Source: Nakaseomyces glabratus
Lineage: Eukaryota > Ascomycota > Saccharomycetes > Saccharomycetales > Saccharomycetaceae
Direction of reading: 5' to 3'
Assembly (NCBI RefSeq): GCF_010111755.1
Contig: NC_088955.1
Location: 434,001 to 498,000 of the forward strand
Length of the DNA stretch: 64,000 nucleotides
Shown: one piece after another, positions 20,697-29,593 of the stretch
Position numbering within the stretch: the first letter of the stretch is position 1
Layout of the letters: each line of letters starts with the position of its first letter
Program-made: the position numbers and the translations under genes
The notes under the pieces: model-generated
Databases searched by the model: none
The model's input: only the letters and a program-made list of their open reading frames with translations
What the model was told of the DNA's origin: nothing

Positions 20697-20744
20697 TGTC
20701 CCAAAATCTGTCCCAAAATCTGTCCCAAAATCTGTCCCAAAACG
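20697..20744 (+). repeat. 12-bp tandem repeat, four copies (TGTCCCAAAATC)
   Basis: Three exact copies and a fourth ending ACG instead of ATC, directly joined. Unit length divisible by three, but no recognisable coding frame runs through it. Confidence 0.9.
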
Positions 20745-22704
20745 TGTTCCTGAATGGAAACAACCCAAAGCCAGAACCCCAGAGATTCTTCAGAGTGGCC
20801 CAAAATCTTACAAATTAGTGTACGTTCAACGTAGTCTTCTGAGTCGGGCAGCTTCCCCCCCCCTCAATCGCTCTGCTGGGTGGCTTGGCCTACTGTTTTT
20901 TTAACTCTTCCCTGCTTTGAGGAGGGGCCACTATTACTTTCTCTCGAAGATACTCCAGTACAGCATTGTTTACATATTCAAAGGATCTTCCATTTTCTGA
21001 CTCTGCACTTCCCCACATCTAAAATCTCATCTTACACAATTTTTTTTTAAGTTGCAGTCTGTACTTGACTTTCTGAGGTAAAACAATTCAAATATTCTAG
21101 ATTTGGTTTCCAATCTCAGGCCCCTCACTACATCTCCCACACCAAACTTTCAAATCAGCTGTTCGGCCCTATACTTCTCTCTACCAACCTCAGAACTCTC
21201 TGTACACAACACCGATCAACTATCAATTATTTTTTATTTTGGCTACTTGTTTCAAATATTTGACTTTATCATCAAAATTAGAAGCTTTGTTGAAACTCGT
21301 ATTTTTCCCTGCTTCACTCAGAGACTTACGTGCAAGCACTAGCCACAAGGATTTTTCCGGCTATAAGATCCTTCCTGCCAGCACTTCATGATCCTTTGTG
21401 TATCTTTTTTTTTTGGAGATAAGATGGCTCAGAACAACCCTCTGTGAATTGCTATCACTAAGAAAAGTGGGGAGAATTATGAAGGCTGGAAAACTTTCAC
21501 ATTTACGGAATAAACGGAAAAATTCGTAGAAGCATCGACCTGCAGTAAACCTAAAAAATTTACACAGCCCATTTTCACACTAAATATTTCTCCGAAATTT
21601 CCACAGAAACAGATGCATCACTTGCATCAGAATGGGTAAGCTTCATAAAGACTACTAACTCCCCTCCAGTATCTTTACTGCCGTGGAACAATTCCTGTCC
21701 CGTTCTCTGCACAGCTATCTGCACTTTTTTGTTGCCAGAGAGAATTGAGAAATCTAATCCTTCCAACTAACTTTTTGCACCTCCCCACCTGCTTCCCCTC
21801 CCTCCCTCTTCTACCTCCCCCTCCACAACGACTACCCACACACGCATTCAACCCTCTTTTTTGTTCCAATCCTTCTACCCCCTCCCTCCCATTTCCTACT
21901 GCATAGATTTATAGGTGAAGGAAGACAGGGAATTGGAAGGAAATAAAAAAAATCTAAAAAAATCCAACAAAATCCAAAAAATAGAAGCTTCGATTATCCA
22001 CTTTTGTCACAAAGTCCTATTTTGACCCTCCTCTCCGTGGCTTTCGTTACTGTTACGTACCTTTGAGACAAGGGCTCTTTCTTCCATTTTCAATTGTTCT
22101 GTGCATCAATTTCAGTGTAGATCTTCATTATCTCACATTAATTCAATTTTTTCTTTTTAGCACAGACCCATCTTTGCTGTCATATTCTTCCTCACATATG
22201 CACTTCTTTCATGATTAATCACACATTTGATTTAATTTATTGGTCCTGTAGAAAGTGTAATAAATTCATCATACCAAGATAATGAACTCGACTATTTATC
22301 AGACAAGAATTATATAAAGGATACAATATCTATCAATTTCCTACTGTGTCCTGGAAAATGTTTACCAATTGTCAATTGATTGGTAATTTTTTTTATCATT
22401 CAATTTAATTATTTTATTTTATTAATTAATTTATCTTACGTATATAAGTAATCAATAAAATAAAATATTAACATTGGAATATATAACATTTTTCAATAAA
22501 GTGTTTTTCTTTGTGCCATAAATTCCTGCCCATAAATTTTTATCCCATCCTCGCAAGGATTATGCTCTACAGCCGATCAATTATAAAAAATCGAAAATAT
22601 TAACCGATCACATATTTACTAATAACTTAATCGCTCTAATTCAAAATAACCATAAGAACAGACTAAAAAATTGCATTTATTTCAAAAACAGTTTATTTTT
22701 TTGC

Positions 22705-23427
22705 ATGAAGAATTTTATAAAGAAAAAACACAAGAAAATGAGCCTAGCGATACAAACACCTGAAAGCCTCATATCCGATGATTTCGGCTATACCCAGCCA
22801 AAGAGATTCAATTATCTGGACACATTCTCAAATCTGTCTCGCAATACCTCTCTAACTTCGCTAAAATCATCCTCAAGAGTCTCAAGTGACTACAGTTATA
22901 GACCTCGAGATGAGACACTAAAGAAGCCCGATTGTGATGGTATTCTGGATAATAAGAACAGCAGCCAAATACGAACAGTACCGACATTGTGTTCAAGTGA
23001 CAAATTGAGTAGGTGCGATAAAAGTACCATGAAATACCACAAGAAGTCAGAGTCGGATGAGTTCGAACAATTCACTTCACCAGATTTACATTTTGAAGCA
23101 ATTGATTCCATCTCAGTTAACAACATTTCAGATAACGTCTATGAATCACATACTGATTTGAACAGTTACCAGCAAGATGAGGAATATGAAAACTCCGATG
23201 ACGAAAGTAATACAGGGCTCTCGTCTTATTTTGCACCAATTTATTATGGATTAAACTCAAACACTTTTTTCCAGCCCTCGTTTGATACACTATTTGACGC
23301 CGAAAAGAAAGCTAGAAGCTACACCTTTGGTTTTGACGATTTCAGAATCAAAAAGCCTTCTAAGAAAACTGTAAATAATTTTGTGCGTTTAATGCAGCAA
23401 AAGAGGCACAACACAAAATCTCCTTAA
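22705..23427 (+). CDS. Unrecognised hydrophilic protein of 240 residues
   Basis: I do not recognise this gene. The frame is well above chance length in AT-rich DNA and has a protein-like composition: Ser, Asp and Asn rich, probably disordered, no membrane segment or signal peptide. The start MKNFIKKKHKKMSLAIQTPE is strongly basic; Met12 (22738) could be the start. An acidic middle contains DEEYENSDDESN. The C-terminal third looks more ordered, with FDTLFDAEKKARSYTFGFDD followed by a basic end, NNFVRLMQQKRHN. The many Ser-Ser and Ser-Pro sites suggest a phosphorylated regulator (inference). It lies between blocks matching Sc XV and Sc IV, so gene order does not name it. Confidence 0.7.
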   Translation: MKNFIKKKHKKMSLAIQTPESLISDDFGYTQPKRFNYLDTFSNLSRNTSLTSLKSSSRVSSDYSYRPRDETLKKPDCDGILDNKNSSQIRTVPTLCSSDKLSRCDKSTMKYHKKSESDEFEQFTSPDLHFEAIDSISVNNISDNVYESHTDLNSYQQDEEYENSDDESNTGLSSYFAPIYYGLNSNTFFQPSFDTLFDAEKKARSYTFGFDDFRIKKPSKKTVNNFVRLMQQKRHNTKSP

Positions 23428-24103
23428 GGCTTGCCTTATGATAACATTCACATTACTTCTCAACTACGGATTGTTTTTTGTTTTTATTTTGTTTTTTAGA
23501 GAATCATTTTAGCAGCACAATTTTGTTTTATTTCATAGCTAGAGAGATATTTCATTGGATTTTCATATAATGTTGGAAAAGACATTTTTACGTTGCTAAC
23601 ATTTGCAAATTTGTTGTCATATTTTCTTTCAATCCTGTACAATTTTTTGCATCTTTGTTACCTGTTTTATCAGGATGTTTCATTATTATCGTCAATTTTC
23701 ATTTTTTTTTTTAATTTGCACTAACTTTTTATTATAATCATCTTTATTACTTGCATTTTTATGTACATGTCTGTATGAAAAAAATACTGTCCTTCGTTTC
23801 ATATTTATTTCATTGTACAACCATAAAAAAAATTATGGACATGATTGCTACGTCAACAATGTTCTCTATCTTTAAGAACTCGATGCTCAATTTTATGCTA
23901 CTGAAATATTAACCTATTAATAAAATTTATAAAATAATGCTTGCTATGTAATGGACACCAGCCATTAATTATTGGATTGGAAGCTCATTATAGTACTGGA
24001 AATTATCGCACAATGCCGAACAATACCGAATAATGAAGTACTAGCTATGGCCATGGCTTAATCCATATAAGGAAGGATTCTATTAAGTTTCCTATTTTCT
24101 GGA
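23428..24103. other. Convergent intergenic region before DBF4
   Basis: 676 bp between two 3' ends, AT-rich with several T-runs (for example 23701-23712). A direct repeat, CCGAACAATA/CCGAATAATG, lies near 24017-24035. No gene recognised. Confidence 0.6.
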
Positions 24104-26152
24104 TTAGAATTGGAATCCTAATTTTTCTATCAGCGAATCTATCGCCTCAAAATTAATATCGTTATTAGCAAATGAAAGATGTTTCTCTGATACAACATGC
24201 AGATCCAAGTACTCATATTTGACTCTGCAATTTTCACAATAACCGGAATTTTTCATTAATGGCCTTTTGGATGTTACCTGGTTGTTTTGTACTAAGTGTG
24301 AGGTCAAATTACTACTATTATTATTTCCTGGAGCTGCATTAATGAGATTATTTTCGGGATTGATAGTAGTCTTTTGAACTTCTTTACTAGTATCATCATT
24401 CACTTTATGTTGCACTTCCATTATGCTTTCGTTACTCACCTTGGCAGCATTACCATTGGCAGCCGACATATGCTTTAGATTAGTTGAGCTGGACACATTA
24501 TTTCCACTCGTGGTTTGAGTTGCAATTTTTTTGTCAACAACAAATCTACTCAAGCTTTTCATATTTTTACTCATCACACTAGCTCTTGTAGGGCCTAATC
24601 CATTACCAAAAGATGTAGCAATATCATTAGATTGATGAACACCACTAGCTTTTATTTCGTACTGATCTCTAGAGTATTTTTTCACAGTGCACAGGTCATC
24701 CGGAAACTCTTCAGTTTCTTGTCTATTAAGTTGTGGAAGTGATCTCTTACTCTGTTCTAATTTTACAGTTGGCACAATCCCTTTCCATACAGAATCCCTT
24801 TGAACTAATTTAGAATTTTCAGCTATTTCCTCAATTTTAGATTCGCCGTTGTCATTGTCAATTTTACCAATTGATATTTCTTTCTCATTTTGTCGTATTT
24901 CGGACTCCTTGTCTTCATTAGTGCCATCTTTTGAATCTTTCTGAATAGGTAGTTCGCCATCCTTATGCTTGATCCTATATTGCTCTTTCATATGTTGTTC
25001 TTGCCATTTTTCATAGCATTGAGCAGAATCCAAACAAAGGTGTGGTATGAATATTAGATTCTTAGTCATAGATACTGTTGGATCAGCATGATGTTGATAT
25101 AATCCTCTTAGCTTTAAAGCATATTTTTTGTTGCTCTTGTCACGACTGTATCTTTTCAACACCCTCTTGTAAGAACTTTCATCGCAAGAACGGTCACCAA
25201 TGAAAGGACATCTACCAAAAGTACCCATTTTTAATGTTGGATATGGAAGATTATTGGGATTTGCTAGTTCTTGTGGTTTCCATTCTAATGTTATTATCGG
25301 TGCCCATGTTTGCCATAGATCATACATGTAAATATGCGGATACTTGAAGTAGTGAATATCATCTCTCCGAGTGCGAGGATCACGGTCAGAAGGTCCAAAT
25401 AGCTTTTCATTTTGTAATAAATTTGATAATGACGGAGATGCAATGGTAGGAAGTTTGTTCTTCTCTAGATTTTCCAGATCGACATCAAGGTTCTTCAAAA
25501 ATCTTGCTGCCTTATCATAACCCCAAACCTTCATGTAACTTTTCTTTGCTCTGGCGAGGATGTCTGTTTCATTAAGTTGTGTAATATTATCAATAGATCT
25601 ACTCGAGATTACAATTGTGACGCTAGTATCAAAAAACTGGGTAATCTGGGCTCCTAATGACATAAATCCACATTTCAGAAGTAACTTACGTTTCTCTAGC
25701 TTGCTTTTAGCGTGTTTCGTAATATCAGGCTCATCCGTAGTGTCAAAATATATTCTGGAATCTCGTCTCATAATATTACGCCAATTCATCTGCCATTCGA
25801 GTAACTCACCGAGCGCTACCTTGTTGTTATTGTTCCCAGATTGATTAGAGGCTGTACCACTAACGGTACCCTGACCAGATATACTTCTTCCTTGACTCTC
25901 AACATTCCTCAGCGCTACTCCTTTTGTAACCTGCACCGCACCTTCAATAGACCTGCCTCTTTCCAACTTAGCTCTCTTTCGAAGTTGCAGTTTCTCATTA
26001 GTCGTTTCGATCAGCCGCTTCTTCAAATCTCTGTCTTCATTGTTTATCGTAAGGGTACCAGCAGGCTTTGAATTTGCATCCGTCTCTTTCAAAGGCGAAC
26101 GCGCAGCATACACTCCACCGGCATGCGAGATCAGATTCTCATTAGACGCCAT
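24104..26152 (-). CDS. DBF4: Regulatory subunit of Cdc7-Dbf4 kinase
   Basis: 682 residues; Sc Dbf4 has 704. It carries a RxxL destruction-box candidate (RSPL, 18-21), the polo kinase Cdc5 binding motif RSIEGA (67-72) in the context RSIEGAVQVTKG, and the N-motif/BRCT-like region starting around LEWQMNWRNIMRRDSRIYFD. Motif M is near YDLWQTWAPIITLEW. At the C-terminus motif C is a zinc finger with Cys639, Cys642, His652 and His658. With Cdc7 it phosphorylates Mcm2-7 to fire replication origins. It begins the block matching Sc YDR052C-YDR059C. CACGTG and a CGCGT lie just upstream of the start. Confidence 0.97.
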   Translation of the reverse strand: MASNENLISHAGGVYAARSPLKETDANSKPAGTLTINNEDRDLKKRLIETTNEKLQLRKRAKLERGRSIEGAVQVTKGVALRNVESQGRSISGQGTVSGTASNQSGNNNNKVALGELLEWQMNWRNIMRRDSRIYFDTTDEPDITKHAKSKLEKRKLLLKCGFMSLGAQITQFFDTSVTIVISSRSIDNITQLNETDILARAKKSYMKVWGYDKAARFLKNLDVDLENLEKNKLPTIASPSLSNLLQNEKLFGPSDRDPRTRRDDIHYFKYPHIYMYDLWQTWAPIITLEWKPQELANPNNLPYPTLKMGTFGRCPFIGDRSCDESSYKRVLKRYSRDKSNKKYALKLRGLYQHHADPTVSMTKNLIFIPHLCLDSAQCYEKWQEQHMKEQYRIKHKDGELPIQKDSKDGTNEDKESEIRQNEKEISIGKIDNDNGESKIEEIAENSKLVQRDSVWKGIVPTVKLEQSKRSLPQLNRQETEEFPDDLCTVKKYSRDQYEIKASGVHQSNDIATSFGNGLGPTRASVMSKNMKSLSRFVVDKKIATQTTSGNNVSSSTNLKHMSAANGNAAKVSNESIMEVQHKVNDDTSKEVQKTTINPENNLINAAPGNNNSSNLTSHLVQNNQVTSKRPLMKNSGYCENCRVKYEYLDLHVVSEKHLSFANNDINFEAIDSLIEKLGFQF

Positions 26153-27834
26153 CGTTCCACGTGAACTGACTTACCGCGTTTTATCAACTGACCAGAAATA
26201 TGCAGAAAGGATCAAAAAAACCTCCTCTATAGAATTCAAAGGTTTTTTTTTATTATTAACTACCGGAAGAGACTCTACTCTCTCTATTATTATCAACCGT
26301 CCAGCACGAACTTTAGTTCCTTCTATACTCTGCTTATCCTAGGATCTCAGCCTCTTACTCACTATTCGTCCCCCCAGAAATAGTAACGGTTAAAGTTTGC
26401 CTCAATACTCCTTCAACTAGAAGAAGGTCAATGTTAATGATATTAAAACTAGCAAGATCTCAGATCTTTAAATTGTGACGATTGTGTTCATCCCAAGAAA
26501 CCACCAAAAATTCTTGTTATTTTAGCCTTTTGTTGTTTTTCTTGCAATTGGGCCCTCTCGGGAGATCCTGGCATTTAGGGCATTTCACCAAGCACATACC
26601 GTCGAACGACATCGCTGTTTTCGCGATTCCCAAGGTGAGGTTACCCGGATCCTCAATATTGAATATACTCTTGCACAATAGCTGGTTTTATGTAGTTATA
26701 GTAATATAAAGGAATATAAGTTACTCTGGATCACCACGATGACTATTTCATACGTTAGAGTGTCTACTTGAAGCGTTTTAGTTTTTTTTTGAGTTTTTTT
26801 AACATTCCAAATTACAATAAAAAATGAACAAAATATCGGTATTTTAAAAGTGAGATTAATGTAATGCTTCAATAATACATACTCTCAATACTATAATTTT
26901 TATGAATACTAAACCATGGGCTCAAGTTGACATTTAAAAGTGGAGGGACTGTTATCAGAACTAGCACTCTTGATAGTATACACTTTTATTAACGATATAT
27001 TTGTAACTTGTGAAAGAAGTTCTTGTATATGTAGATGTTCTTGTAAACGTTTCTTAAGAAGGCAGAAACGTATTGTATATAGGAATTGCTTTGAAACTAT
27101 TAGAAGGAACAGTTGAAATAAAAATATAAAAAAAATAGTAATAAAATAAATCATAAAAAAGATAAAGGATGCAATGAATAAGGGACATGATAAATTATTC
27201 CTGACAAAGAAAAGAATAAGATCGGTAAAAATAAAAGGAAAGGAATGAAATGATAAAAGGATTGAGATCAAAACAGATTGAGATCAAAATTCAGAAAAAA
27301 AAAGAGGGAATAGAGAAAACAGATCAGTGAACGAATATAGGAAACGAAAGATCAACAAGGTAATAAAATTAGTAAAATTAAGATTTAGGAAGGCTGCCAA
27401 TCTTTCATGTCTCTTTATCTGTAATTTTCAATACTCGTCGGTTAACAAAAGTTAGAGTAATAATTGTTGTGACAACGATGAAATTAATTGTAATGCTAAT
27501 AAAATAAATGCATCTTACTCGCAATCATATTGTAAATTCTATGGACATTTTGACTAGTTCATCTGTCAAATGCTAAGCTTTCAGTAATTCCAAAATTTCA
27601 GTTTCTTCAAAGACTGTTCTTAGTACTAGACTTAATATGTCTCATATGCCTATAAAAGACGATCAAGGCACATATTCAAAACACCATAACAATTAACACT
27701 TTCAAAATAACTCTTCAAATAACTAAATTTGCTAAAAATATAGCAACTGGAGAGAGAAATATTAGTAATAAAATTAAAACCGTACTAAACTGGTATGGTA
27801 AATGAAAGAGAAATCATCATTTTCAGTGACCAAG
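26153..27834. other. Intergenic: DBF4 promoter and CDC34 3' flank
   Basis: 1.7 kb between two minus-strand genes. Near the DBF4 start are a CACGTG (about 26159) and an ACCGCGT (about 26173) resembling an MCB element. The stretch 26750-27830 is very AT-rich. The 120-codon minus-strand frame at 26909-27271 is Phe/Ile low complexity from AT-rich DNA. No RNA gene recognised. Confidence 0.6.
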
Positions 27835-28722
27835 TTATTTCTTTACAATCTTCTCTACTTCTTCTACATCCTCACTTTCATCTCCTGCCTTGTGTGGTTG
27901 CTTTCTGTCCATTACGCTATCATTATCGATACTGTCATCTTCGTCGTCGTCCTCAAATTCTATCTCATCCTCATCTTCGTCGCCGCCTCTGTTTCTGTAA
28001 CTTTGGTAGTTGTAAACGTCGTCGTCGTTGTAACCTAGGGAGTCTCCATCGTTCATCAGACTTCCGACATCTTCATCATCTTCTAAGTCACTATCGTACC
28101 AGAAATTTTCTGAGATATCTCTTTGGTTCTGGTGTTGTTCGTGTGGGTTTTCGTTCTTGTGCTGCGACAGGTAGGCGGTATCCGAGGTTGGCATTTCGAA
28201 CCCTGGCGGAATATCCTGCTTTGACCTCTCGACTTCCATTTTCACACGCTGTTTATACTGCTCGGGGTTCTTTCTAAAATCAACTGCTGCGTCCACGTTT
28301 GCAGGGGAGGAGATGTTAGGGTCCTCCAGGAGCGACACTATGGAGATTAGCACACTCTCTACTGTTTGCACAGGAGACCACGTCTCGGCGTCCGGCTCGT
28401 CAGTCATGGGGTCACCGCTCTGGTGCAATATGGAGATGCACAGTCTGCCGTCCCTGTAGACGTTAGGGTGGTATATAGCCGGCGTGAACCTGAACTGAGG
28501 TGGCGAGAAAGGGAAGTCGTCCGGGAACCGCATCTGCGCTTTGAAGTACCCGCCGTGGTATATGGAGTCCTCGTTCAGCACCATCACTCCTATGTTCCAC
28601 ACAAAGATGTTCGAGTCGTCCTCCAGCTCGATGTGGAAAGAAGGTATGGCCTTCTTGGGGTCCGTAAGCTCCCTGTATTGTCGTAGCAGCAAGCTGGCCG
28701 CAGTGCTCTTCAAGTTACTCAT
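27835..28722 (-). CDS. CDC34: Ubiquitin-conjugating enzyme E2 of SCF, Cdc34
   Basis: 295 residues, the same as Sc Cdc34. The UBC fold has the HPN motif (85-87, in IYHPNVYRDG) and catalytic Cys95 (GRLCISIL). After it comes the Cdc34/Ubc7-type acidic loop insertion HQSGDPMTDEPDAETW, needed for Lys48 chain building. The long C-terminal tail is acidic (DSDLEDDEDVGS, DEDEDEIEFEDDDEDD), matching the tail that binds the basic canyon of Cdc53. With SCF ligases it ubiquitinates Sic1 and G1 cyclins. Neighbours DBF4 and PST1 match Sc YDR054C. Confidence 0.98.
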   Translation of the reverse strand: MSNLKSTAASLLLRQYRELTDPKKAIPSFHIELEDDSNIFVWNIGVMVLNEDSIYHGGYFKAQMRFPDDFPFSPPQFRFTPAIYHPNVYRDGRLCISILHQSGDPMTDEPDAETWSPVQTVESVLISIVSLLEDPNISSPANVDAAVDFRKNPEQYKQRVKMEVERSKQDIPPGFEMPTSDTAYLSQHKNENPHEQHQNQRDISENFWYDSDLEDDEDVGSLMNDGDSLGYNDDDVYNYQSYRNRGGDEDEDEIEFEDDDEDDSIDNDSVMDRKQPHKAGDESEDVEEVEKIVKK

Positions 28723-28897
28723 CTGGATAACAAATGTATTTCCTTGGTTTTTCAGTTATGTTTGTTGTATGTGTTGTCGCTGTCGCTGTTTCCAATATTT
28801 TCTCGGACTGTTTTGTGGTATAGGAGATATATTGTTATACAAGCGTTTATTTGGTAGAAGGTGTGAGTGTAAGTGTAAGTGTGAGTTTGAGTGTGTG

Positions 28898-28946
28898 TGA
28901 TTTGTGATTTGTGATTTGTGATTTGTGATTTGTGATTTGTGACTTG
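28898..28946 (+). repeat. 7-bp tandem repeat, seven copies (TGATTTG)
   Basis: Six exact TGATTTG copies and a seventh with one change (TGACTTG), directly continuing a GT-rich degenerate repeat (28861-28897). It lies about 175 bp upstream of CDC34. Confidence 0.92.
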
Positions 28947-29216
28947 TGTAGTGCCACCTTCCCCCCCCTCCAAAGCAAAAAATTGCCCAAAGGGTAGGTA
29001 CTGTGCTACGGAACAAACATCATTATCTACACCACTATCACCACATAATTAACATTTCACCACTATCACCTCTATCACCACATACAGTAGCTACAGATGG
29101 ATCGGTGTGAACCCTGCAATCCCAGCCACTTGTGGCCGAAGAGGGTGCCTAGAGCAAGAGGGGCAGCCCCGCCATTTTTTGACACCGAGTCTGTACTTCC
29201 CACCTTTTAGGCAAAA

Positions 29217-29290
29217 CTGAACCAACAAGAACAACAACGAACAACGAACAACAAACAACAAGAACAACGAACAAGAACAACGAACAATCA
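29217..29290 (+). repeat. AAC/GAAC-rich degenerate repeat
   Basis: Irregular alternation of GAACAAC, GAACAAG and CAACAAA units in the PST1 upstream region. Low complexity; no coding function supported. Confidence 0.75.
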
Positions 29291-29403
29291 AGGCCCTCTC
29301 GAGGCATTACTCACTATTCCCGATTAGGATATTTACATTGGCTGGTCTTTTCACCGAATCATTGAATGAGGAGAGCAGTGTGGGACTTCTGTAGGATAAT
29401 CTG

Positions 29404-29413
29404 CTATAATTAG
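29404..29413 (+). promoter_or_regulatory. Rlm1 MADS-box site (CTATAATTAG) upstream of PST1
   Basis: Exact match to CTA(A/T)4TAG, the binding sequence of Rlm1, the transcription factor of the cell-wall integrity MAP kinase pathway. It is 190 bp upstream of the PST1 start. Sc PST1 is a classic Rlm1 target, which supports the PST1 rather than ECM33 assignment. Confidence 0.7.
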
Positions 29414-29475
29414 CAAGCCATCTGTATTTCTATGGGTAGTGTAGGAAACCAAAAATATTGCCTTATCAGTTCAGG

Positions 29476-29483
29476 TATATAAA
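29476..29483 (+). promoter_or_regulatory. TATA box of PST1
   Basis: TATATAAA, 118 bp upstream of the chosen ATG at 29594, a typical distance. It also argues against much longer N-terminal starts. Confidence 0.65.
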
Positions 29484-29593
29484 CCGGTAGGTATTTCCTT
29501 GTGATCTTGGTACTTTCAGACTTCAGCCTTCAGACTACAACCCCAAAACCACATCCACATCCTCCACACTATACATACAATACACATATACAA

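Larger units (their letters stand above)
18131..22704. other. Unusually long intergenic region (about 4.6 kb)
   Basis: By far the longest gene-free stretch in the window. It contains a perfect complement to the U1 snRNA 5' end (18588-18597), a cluster of hairpins (19123-19350), repeats of CCCAAGGT and GATTACC (20230-20520), a 12-bp tandem repeat (20697-20744), a TACTAAC (21653-21659) and a C/T-rich plus-strand tract (about 21770-21895). Segment 19900-21000 is visibly less AT-rich than its surroundings. Open frames up to about 100 codons on both strands show no recognisable protein. It may be an extended promoter for the gene at 22705, or hide a non-coding RNA. Confidence 0.7.
28723..29593. 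other. Divergent intergenic region CDC34/PST1
   Basis: 871 bp containing GTGTGAGTGTAAG-type repeats (28861-28897), a 7-bp tandem repeat (28898-28946), an AAC-rich tract (29217-29290), an Rlm1 site (29404-29413) and the PST1 TATA box (29476-29483). Confidence 0.7.

Noticed and set aside
18131..22704. Telomerase RNA gene in the long spacer
   Set aside because: I searched by eye for a template complementary to the C. glabrata telomere repeat and found none on either strand.
26909..27271. 120-codon minus-strand frame rich in Phe and Ile
   Set aside because: Composition simply reflects AT-rich DNA; no conserved motif.
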